Shown one piece after another: positions 44,183-51,786 of a stretch of DNA of 64,000 bases. The stretch is from CALEMW01 sp964343835. GTDB lineage: Bacteria > Krumholzibacteriota > Krumholzibacteriia > LZORAL124-64-63. The notes under the pieces are model-generated. The model worked only from the letters and a program-made list of their open reading frames with translations. It ran no database searches and was not told the origin of the DNA. The position numbers were made by a program, and so were the translations under genes. Every line of letters begins with the position of its first letter. Position 1 is the first letter of the stretch. The stretch covers positions 62,001 through 126,000 of the forward strand of contig CAYFKR010000002.1 in NCBI GenBank assembly GCA_964343835.1, read 5' to 3'.

Positions 44183-45115
44183 ATGACCCACACCGTTTCG
44201 GTCAACGAACTGTTCACGGAGATGTTCAGCCGGGTCCAGGCCCCCGAGCTTCCGGCCGCGGTGGCCAGGCTGCTCGCCGAGATCAACAGCCCCGAGGCCG
44301 ACGTCGGCAAGCTCGAGATGATCATCTCGGCCGAGCCGCAGATCAGCACGCGCGTGATCCGCACCATCAACTCGTCCCAGTTCGCCCTGCGCGTCCAGGT
44401 CAAGAGCGTGCGGCACGCCATCGCCCTGCTGGGCTTCAACCGCATCCGCTCCATCGTGCTGTCCTACGCCATGCTCGACGCCCTGCCCAAGCCCGAGGGC
44501 AGGCTCTTCCACCACGAGATGTTCTGGACCGACACCCTCCTGCGCGCCCTGCTGGCCCGCGAGCTGACCCAGAGGACCAGCAACCACGACGCGGAAGAGG
44601 CGTTCACGGCCATGATCCTGGCCGACGTGGCCGTGCCGGTGCTGCTGGTGTGCTGGGAGGAGCGCTACAGCAAGATCGTGGCGCGGTGGGACGGGAACCC
44701 CAAGGAGCTCGCCCAGCTCGAGCAGCAGGCCTTCGGCTGGGACCACGCCCGCGCCAGCGCCTGGGTCCTGCGCCACTGGCACTTCCCCGAGGAACTGGTG
44801 ACCCTGGTGGGCAACCACAACCTCGAGCCCGACGAGATCAAGAAACTGGGGCTCCAGAACGAGCTGGTCAACCAGGTGGCGACGGCCGCCCTGCTGCCCA
44901 GTTCCATCAAGCCCATCGAAGCGCGCTGCCGCAAGCTCGTGCGGGTGTCGCGCAAATCCCTCGGGCTGCCGCTGTCGGCGTGGCCCGAGATCATCGACTC
45001 GATGCGCGAGCAGTACGACGCCGTCTGCGAGGAGTTCAACCTGTCGGGCCTGTACGCCCTCGACATCCTGAACGTCCTGACCCGGGTGGCGGGGGAATAC
45101 GGGGTCAAGGACTGA
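44183..45115 (+). CDS. HDOD-domain signalling protein, copy 1
   Basis: 310 residues, one HDOD domain (about 15-215), related to HD phosphohydrolases but without their full metal site. The family core is visible in AAVARLLAEINSPEADVGKL, VIRTINSSQFALRVQVKSVR and ALLGFNRIRSIVL. The ATG at 44183 has GGAG seven bases upstream; an ATG at 44111 would add a 24-residue tail of low quality. It is 16 bases upstream of a second copy with the same layout. HDOD proteins act in signalling, often on motility or biofilm regulation; no EAL, GGDEF or receiver domain is attached. Confidence 0.82.
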   Translation: MTHTVSVNELFTEMFSRVQAPELPAAVARLLAEINSPEADVGKLEMIISAEPQISTRVIRTINSSQFALRVQVKSVRHAIALLGFNRIRSIVLSYAMLDALPKPEGRLFHHEMFWTDTLLRALLARELTQRTSNHDAEEAFTAMILADVAVPVLLVCWEERYSKIVARWDGNPKELAQLEQQAFGWDHARASAWVLRHWHFPEELVTLVGNHNLEPDEIKKLGLQNELVNQVATAALLPSSIKPIEARCRKLVRVSRKSLGLPLSAWPEIIDSMREQYDAVCEEFNLSGLYALDILNVLTRVAGEYGVKD

Positions 45116-45131
45116 CCCGACGGGAGTGGAC

Positions 45132-46091
45132 ATGGGACTCCTGAACCGGATCCGACGCCACGCGGCCGTGGCGCAGGGCAACTTCGCGGAGATGTTCCGC
45201 GACGTCGAGCTCGCGCCGTTGCCCGAGGCCGTGTCGCGCATCCTGGAGGAGATCCACAAGCCCGAGCCCGACGCCGGCGTGCTGGAGCAGCTCATCAGCG
45301 CCGAGCCCGAACTGAGCGTCCGCATCCTCGCCACCGTCAATTCGTCTCTTCACGCCCTCCGCTCCAAGGTCACGTCGGTTCGGCACGCCGTGACCATGCT
45401 CGGCCTGGACCGCGTGCGGTCCGTGGTCATGGCCAGCGCCATGATCGAATCGCTGCCGTCGCCCCCCGGGGGCCTGTTCGACCACCGCGTCTACTGGACC
45501 GACACCCTGTTGCGCTCCCTCATGGCCCGCGAGCTCGCGGCCGTGTGGCGTCCCGGCGAGGAGGAGCTGGCCTTCACCGCCATGCTCCTGGCCGACGTGG
45601 CGGTACCCGTGCTGCTGGACAGCTGGGCGGAGTACTACGGACCGGTCATCGAGGAATGGCAGAAGAGGCCCATCCGCCTCGCCCGACTGGAGAAGGACGT
45701 CTACGGCTGGGAGCACGGTCAGGCCAGCTCCTGGATCCTGCGCTACTGGGGGTTCCCCGACGAGCTGGTGACCCTGGTGGCCGCCCACAACAAGCCCCCC
45801 GACGTGCTCCGCGACATCGGCCTGCTCGAGACCGTGGCGCCGGCCATGGTCACCGCGGGCCTGCTGCCGAGCTGCCGCAACCCCGACCTGCGGCGGTGCG
45901 TGGGCGCCGTGGACCTGGCGGAGGAGAGCCTCGGGATCGATCCCGAGCAGTGGCCCGCCATCATGGAGTCGGTGCAGGGACAGTTCATCGCCATCCACGC
46001 CCAGTTCGGCCTGCAGCGGATGCGGGCCGACAGGATCTTCGAACTCCTGAAACGGGTGTTCGAGAACGATCGGCAGCAGCTGTGCATGTGA
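45132..46091 (+). CDS. HDOD-domain signalling protein, copy 2
   Basis: 319 residues, parallel to the previous gene: PLPEAVSRILEEIHKPEPDA, ILATVNSSLHALRSKVTSVR, MLGLDRVRSVVMASAMIESL and a closely matching C-terminal part. The two are a tandem duplication that has clearly diverged. ATG 45132 has GGGAG upstream; a GTG at 45126 is possible. The stop overlaps the GTG of the HPP gene (GTGA). No partner domain is present, so the two may work as a heterodimer, which is speculation. Confidence 0.82.
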   Translation: MGLLNRIRRHAAVAQGNFAEMFRDVELAPLPEAVSRILEEIHKPEPDAGVLEQLISAEPELSVRILATVNSSLHALRSKVTSVRHAVTMLGLDRVRSVVMASAMIESLPSPPGGLFDHRVYWTDTLLRSLMARELAAVWRPGEEELAFTAMLLADVAVPVLLDSWAEYYGPVIEEWQKRPIRLARLEKDVYGWEHGQASSWILRYWGFPDELVTLVAAHNKPPDVLRDIGLLETVAPAMVTAGLLPSCRNPDLRRCVGAVDLAEESLGIDPEQWPAIMESVQGQFIAIHAQFGLQRMRADRIFELLKRVFENDRQQLCM

Positions 46092-46819
46092 ACGACGGCA
46101 GGAACCGAGGCGACCTCCTCTTCCGGATCGTCCGCTGGTGCTCGCGCTGGCAGCTCCACTCGGTGCTCCGGCGAAGCCGCCACGACGGCGCCCCGCGCCT
46201 GCTCTTCGCGGTGACCATGGGCGCCTTCGCCCTGGGCACCATCACCCTGGCCGCCCTGGTCACGGACCTGCCCCTGCTGTTCCCGCCCCTGGCGCCGTCG
46301 GCATTCATCCTGTTCACCACGCCCCTGGCCCCCACCGCCGCTCCGCGGAGCGTGGTGCTGGGGCATACCGTGGCCGTCCTGTGCGGGCTCGTCGCGCTGA
46401 TGGCGGTGGGCACCCTGTTCCCCGACGCCCGGCTCCACGAACCGACGTCCATGAACGGACCGCGGCTCCTGGCCATCACCCTGACCATGGCCCTGGTGAC
46501 CGTGGGGCTCGTGAGCCTGCGCTGCCCCCATCCCCCGGCGGCGGCCAGCGGTCTGCTGGCGGCCATGGGGCTGCTCGGCTCCCCGACCCACGCCCTCGCC
46601 CTGCCCCTGGCGGCGGCGCTGCTCAGCCTCGAGGCGGTGGTGCTGCTGCGGATCTTCGGCGGCATGCCCTATCCCCTGTGGCGCCCGGCCGAGGACCTGA
46701 TCCCCGTCTACGGCACCCTGGCGGGCTGCAATCAAGGCACGGCGACGGCCTGGACGCGCATCCACGACGACCTGCTGAAGGACGACTTGCCCGACGACCA
46801 TCGGGACGCGATCCTGTGA
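46088..46819 (+). CDS. HPP family membrane protein
   Basis: 243 residues with four to five membrane helices after a basic start. The HPP signature lies in RCPHPPAAASGLLAAMGLL, giving the family its name; FPPLAPSAFILFTTPLAP is the other conserved block. Some plant and cyanobacterial HPP proteins transport nitrite, but function in most bacteria is unknown. The GTG start overlaps the HDOD stop by four bases. The C-terminal soluble tail (about 205-243, ending DDHRDAIL) may bind a partner. It lies near the cytochrome region, which makes a nitrogen link possible but not shown. Confidence 0.75.
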   Translation: MNDGRNRGDLLFRIVRWCSRWQLHSVLRRSRHDGAPRLLFAVTMGAFALGTITLAALVTDLPLLFPPLAPSAFILFTTPLAPTAAPRSVVLGHTVAVLCGLVALMAVGTLFPDARLHEPTSMNGPRLLAITLTMALVTVGLVSLRCPHPPAAASGLLAAMGLLGSPTHALALPLAAALLSLEAVVLLRIFGGMPYPLWRPAEDLIPVYGTLAGCNQGTATAWTRIHDDLLKDDLPDDHRDAIL

Positions 46820-46841
46820 GCACGGAGGAGGTGAGCCCGAC

Positions 46842-47540
46842 ATGAACCGGACCCTGGTCATCGCCCATCGCGGCTGGTCCGCCCGCAGCCCGGAGAACGG
46901 CCTGGAGGCCTTCGCCCTGGCGGCGGCCTGCGGCAGCGACGGCGTCGAGCTCGACGTCCACGAGACCGCCGACGGCGGCTTCGTCGTGCACCACGACCCC
47001 GACCTGCCCGGCGGCGAGCTCATCGCCGAGCTGCCCCAGTTCGCCGTCACCGACCAGACCGGCAAGGCCGGCGCCCCCATCCCCATGCTGAGCGAGGCCC
47101 TGGGTCTGCTGGCCGAGCAGATGCCCGGCGGTGAGGTCTTCCTGGAAGTGAAGGGCATGCGGTCGTGGGAAGCCCTGCGGGCGGTGGTCCGCCCCTACCG
47201 CGAGGCGCTGCGCCTGGAGATCCAGTCCTTCGACCTGGCCATCCTCGGCGCCGTCGCCGCCGACCCCGGCGCCAACCGCCTCGGCCTGATCAGCGCCGAC
47301 CCCGACGCCGACCACCTCGCCCTGATGAGCGCCTTCGAGGCCCGCACCCTCAGCCTGCGCCACGACCTGGTCACCCCCGAACTCGTGGAGGAATTCCACG
47401 CCGTGGGCCTGCGCGTGGCGGCCTGGACCGTCAACGACGCCGGGCGGGCCATCGAACTGGCCCGCCTCGGCGTGGATGCGCTGGTGGGAGATGATCCCGT
47501 GGTGCTGCGGGAGGCGCTGGGGGAAGCGGTGCGGAGCTAG
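46842..47540 (+). CDS. Glycerophosphodiester phosphodiesterase
   Basis: 232 residues, GDPD TIM barrel without signal peptide, so probably cytosolic. Conserved residues are in VIAHRGWSARSPEN (catalytic His and Glu/Asn), GVELDVHETADG (metal ligands) and FVVHHDPDL. The end GLRVAAWTVNDAGR is the family's final strand. It cleaves glycerophosphodiesters to glycerol-3-phosphate and an alcohol, supplying phosphate and glycerol. It follows the HPP gene by 22 bases and converges, with four bases shared, on the acyltransferase gene. Confidence 0.92.
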   Translation: MNRTLVIAHRGWSARSPENGLEAFALAAACGSDGVELDVHETADGGFVVHHDPDLPGGELIAELPQFAVTDQTGKAGAPIPMLSEALGLLAEQMPGGEVFLEVKGMRSWEALRAVVRPYREALRLEIQSFDLAILGAVAADPGANRLGLISADPDADHLALMSAFEARTLSLRHDLVTPELVEEFHAVGLRVAAWTVNDAGRAIELARLGVDALVGDDPVVLREALGEAVRS

Positions 47541-48007
47541 TCCGTTCCGTACCCGTCCTTGTACCGGATCACCCGCGCCGGATTGCCTGCCACGATCGCG
47601 CCCGCCGGCACGTCCTTCGTCACCACCGCGCCCGCTCCCACCACGGAGTCCCTGCCGATGACCACGGGTAGCAGCGTGGCGTTGGAGCCGATGCTGGCGC
47701 CGTCCTCGATGGTGGTGGTCAGCCACTTCTCGCGCTCGGGCTGGGGCGGCATGGTGTCGTTGATGAACATCACGCCGTGACCCACGAAGACGTCGCTGCC
47801 GATGGACACGAGTTCGCAGATGAAGGTGTGGCTCTGGATACGCGTGCGGTCGCCGATCTTCACGCCCGCCTGGATCTCCACGAAGGTTCCGATCATCGAG
47901 TCGCGGCCCACCTCGCACTCGTACATGTTGACGAAGTTCCAGACCTTGGTGCCTTCGCCGATGGTGCAGTCGCGGATCAGCTGGGTAGGGTTCGGGGCGT
48001 CGCTCAT
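47537..48007 (-). CDS. Left-handed beta-helix acyltransferase (WbbJ/WlbB-like)
   Basis: 156 residues forming hexapeptide repeats, for example VGRDSMIGTFVEIQAGVKIG and IGRDSVVGAGAVVTKDV, with the terminal loop AGNPARVIRYKDG typical of sugar N- or O-acyltransferases. It resembles the enzymes that acetylate UDP-amino sugars or O-antigen sugars. Length is close to WlbB. It is alone on its strand, next to HldD and other surface genes. The substrate cannot be read from it. Confidence 0.85.
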   Translation of the reverse strand: MSDAPNPTQLIRDCTIGEGTKVWNFVNMYECEVGRDSMIGTFVEIQAGVKIGDRTRIQSHTFICELVSIGSDVFVGHGVMFINDTMPPQPEREKWLTTTIEDGASIGSNATLLPVVIGRDSVVGAGAVVTKDVPAGAIVAGNPARVIRYKDGYGTD

Positions 48008-48091
48008 GGGGGCTCCTCGGGATCGGTTCGGGGTTGCGGGAACGCCGGGAGACTAGCGCATGGTGCCCGCGGCGTCATCAGGGAACGCGAA

Positions 48092-48117
48092 AGGGCCCCC
48101 GCCGCAGCGGGGGCCCT
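48092..48117 (-). terminator. 11-bp hairpin after the PPC-domain gene
   Basis: AGGGCCCCCGC / GCGGGGGCCCT around CGCA, 34 bases past the stop of the PPC gene. On the minus strand TCGCGTTCCC follows with no T run. Confidence 0.55.
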
Positions 48118-48151
48118 CCCTCTTTCTCCGTTCGCAGGGCGATCGTCCGGT

Positions 48152-49075
48152 CTAGCGGAAGTTCGCCTTCAGGGTACCGAAGCTCACGTCCTCGTTGGAC
48201 ACGGGCTGGTCGAAGGTCACCGTCACCGGGCAGCCGCTGCTGGTGTAGGCGTCGATGCCGATGTAGTACCAGCCGTCGGCGGCGGCCTCATACGTGATGG
48301 CCTCCTGGCTGCCGGCGCAGCAGGTGTCGGAGCCGGCGACGCAGGACGTGAAGGGGTCCGCGCAGTCGGTGAACACGTACATGGCCATGTCGCAGGTGCC
48401 GTCTTCCATGATGTTCAGGGTCTGGCCCGCCACCAGGTAGATCTTGTAGAAGGCCTCGGGGCCGTTGGTCGAGTAGCCGGTGCAGCCGCCCGAGCCCATG
48501 CCCTCGGCGTTGGTGTAGCCGCCGTCGGCCAGGTCCACGTCGAAGATCGCCAGGCCCTGCTCGTTCAGGTCGATGGCGCCGGTGCACACGTCGTTCTCGG
48601 GAGCCGGCGGGGGAGGCGTGGCCATGGTCGCCGACAGGATGTAGGTGCCGGTGCCGTTGTAGCCGTACTCGTTCACCATGGCGTAGTACACGCCGTCGGC
48701 GGGAACGACATAGCTGTCGATCAGGGAGTACAGGCCGTCGCCGCCGTCATCGTTGTAACCGACCTCGACGAACGCGGCGTCGAACAGGGTCAGCTGGGTG
48801 TCGTCCACGTCGCCCGGGTGGGTCTCGAAGGTCACCACGTCGCCGGCCAGCAGGTTGATGGCGAAGTAGTCGATGTCCCCGGCGATGCCGAACTCGGCGT
48901 TCATGTCGTCGCCGATGGTCAGGGCGTTGGCGGAAGCGAAGTCGTCGTTGGGCTCGACCTCGGCCGCGCGGCTGTTGGCGTTGTAGGGCTGGACGGGCTT
49001 CTCGAGGGGAGCCTTGGCCAGGGCCGCACCGGCGACCAGGGTCAATGCACAGACGATCAGTAACAGTTTCCGCAT
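48152..49075 (-). CDS. Secreted PPC-domain protein with C-terminal NED...FR tail
   Basis: 307 residues with a signal peptide (about 1-20, ALTLVAGAALA). A bacterial pre-peptidase C-terminal (PPC) domain covers about 40-150: VEPNDDFASANALTIG, DIDYFAINLLAGD and a DGGDGLYSLID loop. A second, similar beta-sandwich with several cysteines (CTGAIDLNEQG, CDMAMYVFTDCADP, DTCCAG) follows at about 165-285. The last residues are NEDVSFGTLKANFR, shared with two other secreted proteins nearby. ATG 49075 is preferred to 49102 because the signal peptide then starts properly and AGGAGG lies upstream. No enzyme domain. Confidence 0.75.
   Translation of the reverse strand: MRKLLLIVCALTLVAGAALAKAPLEKPVQPYNANSRAAEVEPNDDFASANALTIGDDMNAEFGIAGDIDYFAINLLAGDVVTFETHPGDVDDTQLTLFDAAFVEVGYNDDGGDGLYSLIDSYVVPADGVYYAMVNEYGYNGTGTYILSATMATPPPPAPENDVCTGAIDLNEQGLAIFDVDLADGGYTNAEGMGSGGCTGYSTNGPEAFYKIYLVAGQTLNIMEDGTCDMAMYVFTDCADPFTSCVAGSDTCCAGSQEAITYEAAADGWYYIGIDAYTSSGCPVTVTFDQPVSNEDVSFGTLKANFR
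48155..48196 (-). other. C-terminal tail NED-SFG-K-FR, copy 1
   Basis: Encodes the last 14 residues, NEDVSFGTLKANFR, of the PPC-domain protein. Same consensus as two other tails in the window. Confidence 0.65.
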
Positions 49076-49178
49076 GGTAGTTTCCCTCCTGGGGCGTGTC
49101 ATGAGGTTGTGAGAAATGCGGGGGCAAAGGGGAGCATATCACTTCCGATATGAAAAATCAACGCTCTGTGTGACATTT

Positions 49179-49196
49179 TTGTGAATATCGTCACGA
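49179..49196. promoter_or_regulatory. Crp/Fnr-type operator candidate
   Basis: TTGTGA-ATATCG-TCACGA: two inverted half-sites with a six-base spacer, one base off the symmetric TTGTGA-N6-TCACAA pattern of Crp-family regulators. It lies between the divergent PPC gene and hldD, 82 bases upstream of hldD, in an AT-rich stretch. A Crp/Fnr-family gene is at 53481. Confidence 0.45.
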
Positions 49197-49277
49197 TCCC
49201 GCAGGCACCACGATGCGTTGACGCTTGCCCCGCACCCCGTTAGATTCGCGGAAACGCCGTTTCCCCGGAGGACATTC

Positions 49278-50261
49278 ATGACCCGACCCATCGTCGTGAC
49301 CGGCGCCGCCGGCTTCATCGGCACCAACACCGTCCGCGCCCTCAACGCCCTCGGCCGGGAGGACGTGATCGTCGTCGACGAGCTCGGCGACGGCGAGAAG
49401 TGGCGCAACCTGACGGACCAGGCCTTCGCCGACTACATGGATCTCCACGATTTCCGGGAGCGGGTCCTGTCGGACGACCTGCCCGACATCGAGGCCGTGA
49501 TCCACCTGGGCGCCTGCAGCTCCACCACCGAGACCGACGCCGACTACCTCGCGGACAACAACTACGCCTACTCCCGCGACCTCTGCGAGTGGTGCCTGCG
49601 CCACGGCGTGCGGTTCGTCTACGCCAGCAGCGCCGCCACCTACGGCGACGGAAGCCTGGGCTACTCGGACGACCACGCCTCCACCCCCGCCCTGAGGCCC
49701 CTGAACATGTATGGCTACTCCAAGCACATGTTCGACCTGTGGGCCCTGCGCAAGGGGCTGCTGGATCGCATCGCCGGCGTGAAGTACTTCAACGTCTACG
49801 GACCCTACGAGGACCACAAGGACGACATGCGCTCGGTGATCCACAAGGCCACGGGCCAGATCCTGGAGACGGGACGGGTCGGCCTCTTCAAGTCGTACCG
49901 CGACGACTACCCCGACGGCGGCCAGGTCCGCGACTTCGTGGCGGTGGACGACGCCGTGAACGTGACCCTCTGGCTCGCCGCCAACCCCGGCGTCAACGGC
50001 CTGTTCAACTGCGGCACCGGCAAGGCGCGCTCCTGGCTGGACCTGGCCAACGCCGTGTTCGCGGCCATGGACCGCGAGCCAGCCGTCGACTTCATCGAGA
50101 TGCCGGAGCACCTTCGGGCCAAATACCAGTATCACACCGAGGCGGACCTCACGAAGCTGCGTGACGCCGGCTACGACAGGCCCTTCATCGAGCTGGAGGA
50201 CGGCATCCGCACGTACGTGCGGGAATACCTGCTGGACCGCCTCTCCCCCGGGGCGCCGTGA
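49278..50261 (+). CDS. hldD: ADP-L-glycero-D-manno-heptose 6-epimerase HldD
   Basis: 327 residues, short-chain dehydrogenase/epimerase fold. NADP-binding VTGAAGFIGTN at the start, YGYSKHMFDLWA with the catalytic Tyr and Lys, and family-specific blocks VYGPYEDHKDDMRSV and KSYRDDYPDGGQVRDFVAVD are all present. It makes the heptose precursor of the LPS inner core, so the cell is LPS-bearing. The ATG at 49278 has GGAGG eight bases upstream. It overlaps the DUF3228 gene by four bases (GTGA). A possible Crp-type site is upstream. Confidence 0.95.
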   Translation: MTRPIVVTGAAGFIGTNTVRALNALGREDVIVVDELGDGEKWRNLTDQAFADYMDLHDFRERVLSDDLPDIEAVIHLGACSSTTETDADYLADNNYAYSRDLCEWCLRHGVRFVYASSAATYGDGSLGYSDDHASTPALRPLNMYGYSKHMFDLWALRKGLLDRIAGVKYFNVYGPYEDHKDDMRSVIHKATGQILETGRVGLFKSYRDDYPDGGQVRDFVAVDDAVNVTLWLAANPGVNGLFNCGTGKARSWLDLANAVFAAMDREPAVDFIEMPEHLRAKYQYHTEADLTKLRDAGYDRPFIELEDGIRTYVREYLLDRLSPGAP

Positions 50262-50824
50262 GCGGCGTCCCGAGCCTGGGCTGGAGCGCCTTCGCCCGCG
50301 GCCGCTACGTGCCGGGCGGCCCCCACTCCCACTATCTGGGCACCGAGGACGAACTGCTGGAGCTGGTCCGGCAGCACTGGGACGCCCGGATGCCCGGTGC
50401 CGGTCGCGACGGCCTGGACCAGGTGGTGATCGTGCCGGTCCCTGCGGACCGGTTCGTGGGCTCCACCGTGAAGGTGGACGAGGCCACGGCGCTCTCGTCG
50501 CGCTTCGTGCGACGCCAGGCCCACGAGGACGGCTACGTGGAAACCTTCGCGACCGGCGAGCGCGAGCCCGCCCTGCACGCGGCGGTGGTCCTGTATTCCG
50601 CCGCCACGCTCCTGGAGAACGGCGGCGAACGCACCACGGACGCCGACTGGGAAGTGGTCTGCATCATCGCCTCCCCCACGGCCGACGAACCCATGGATCC
50701 CCTGACCATGGCCCGCAACATGCTGGGCAAGCCGGGAGGCACCCCCTGCCGCTACACCGCGGAGCAGTTCGCCGATTCGGTGTGGTACTGGGCCGGAAGG
50801 GCCAAGATCGATCCGGGGTCCTGA
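50258..50824 (+). CDS. DUF3228 family protein
   Basis: 188 residues, probably cytosolic. Conserved blocks VVIVPVPADRFVGSTVKVDE, DWEVVCIIASPTADEPMDPL and MARNMLGKPGGTPCRY fit DUF3228, a family of unknown function that occurs in many bacteria. The GTG overlaps the hldD stop. No catalytic motif is known. A 13-bp hairpin follows the stop, so it ends the transcript. Confidence 0.8.
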   Translation: MSGVPSLGWSAFARGRYVPGGPHSHYLGTEDELLELVRQHWDARMPGAGRDGLDQVVIVPVPADRFVGSTVKVDEATALSSRFVRRQAHEDGYVETFATGEREPALHAAVVLYSAATLLENGGERTTDADWEVVCIIASPTADEPMDPLTMARNMLGKPGGTPCRYTAEQFADSVWYWAGRAKIDPGS

Positions 50825-50845
50825 CCCCTTCGCTCCCCTGACGTC

Positions 50846-50875
50846 AAGAGGGCCGCCCGGTCGGGCGGCCCTCTT
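50846..50875. terminator. 13-bp hairpin between convergent genes
   Basis: AAGAGGGCCGCCC / GGGCGGCCCTCTT, loop GGTC, perfect stem. It sits 22 bases past DUF3228 (plus) and 24 bases past the frameshifted secreted gene (minus), so it can serve both. Confidence 0.7.
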
Positions 50876-50898
50876 TCCAGTCGGTCTCGGCGTGGAGC

Positions 50899-51577
50899 CT
50901 AGCGGAACAGGCTCTTCACGCCGCCGAAGCTGAGGTCCTCGTTGGCGACCGTGCAGTCGGTCTCGGACACGGAGATGACCTTGTAGACCCAGCGGTCGCC
51001 GTGCCACGTCACCATGCCGTAGGCGTTGTTGTAGCACTCGCCCAGGTCCACGGTGGCGAAGTCGTAGAAGTAGTCGTGGAAGAGCACGGGCAGCTGGGTC
51101 TCCACCGAGTAGGCGAGCCAGGTGCCGTCCTCGTAGATCTCCTGGACGATCATGCCGTCGGTCACGACGGCCACATGGCTCTCCCAGGCCTCGGCGTCCG
51201 CGGCCAGGTCCAGGGTCGTCAGGAAGATCTCGGGCACCGCCGCGGTACCGGTCACGGTCGCGTGGGCGTCGGCCGGGTACAGCAGGTTGATCTCGGCGCG
51301 GCCGTCGTTGTCGCGTACGAGGCCCTTCAGGGAGATCACGTCTCCCACGCTCACGGCGGGCGTGGAGCCGGCATACACCCAGATGGCGGTGTACGGCCCG
51401 GCCGGCAGTTCGGTCACGGTGAAGCTGCTGTTCTGGACGGCCGTCACCACGACGCCGTCGGCTTTCCACCACCGCACCCAGGGCTATACCGCCGGTGCGG
51501 ATGTCGTGGATGGTCCCGGCCGCCGCGGCGCCCGCCAAGGCCAGGGCCAGGGTCATCATCATCAGGTTCCTGATCAT
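50899..51577 (-). pseudogene. Secreted beta-fold protein broken by a 1-base frameshift
   Basis: The paralogue of the next gene. The frame from ATG 51577 gives a signal peptide and TIHDIRTGGIALGAVV, then leaves the conserved sequence. A second frame resumes at once with KADGVVVTAVQNSSFTV, PYTAIWVYAGSTPAVSVGDV and continues to the tail NEDLSFGGVKSLFR. One extra G near 51468 (GGTGGAAAG in place of GGTGAAAG) explains both frames and restores the match to the paralogue. As read, no full-length product is made. It may be a true mutation or an assembly error. Domain type: OB-like or DUF5689-like secreted domain, unproven. Confidence 0.72.
50902..50943 (-). other. C-terminal tail NED-SFG-K-FR, copy 2
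   Basis: Last 14 codons of the frameshifted gene, NEDLSFGGVKSLFR. Confidence 0.6.
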
Positions 51578-51670
51578 CGTCGTCTCCCGCTCCTGTCTGA
51601 TTCAACTTCTCCGGCTCCCACGCCGACTACCGGCGTTCCCCCGGGAACCCCCCGAATCGATTGATCGCTA

Positions 51671-51699
51671 ATGATAACATCAATACTCCTTTTTGACAA
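51671..51699 (-). promoter_or_regulatory. Sigma-70-like promoter of the frameshifted secreted gene
   Basis: On the minus strand TTGTCA (51694-51699) and TATCAT (51671-51676) are separated by 17 bases, in an AT-rich spacer. The start codon at 51577 is about 85 bases downstream of the predicted transcript start. Confidence 0.6.
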
Positions 51700-51724
51700 T
51701 TGATCTCATCCACTTTTCCGCATG

Positions 51725-51763
51725 AAAAACGGGCCGCCTCCCCGACGTCGGGGAAGCGGCCCG
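51725..51763 (-). terminator. Intrinsic terminator with T run
   Basis: CGGGCCGC / GCGGCCCG outer stem and CCCCGA / TCGGGG inner stem with one mismatch between, then GTTTTT on the minus strand. It lies 24 bases past the stop of the gene at 51787. Confidence 0.8.
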
Positions 51764-51786
51764 CGGTGCCCATCGGGCGGCCTGGA

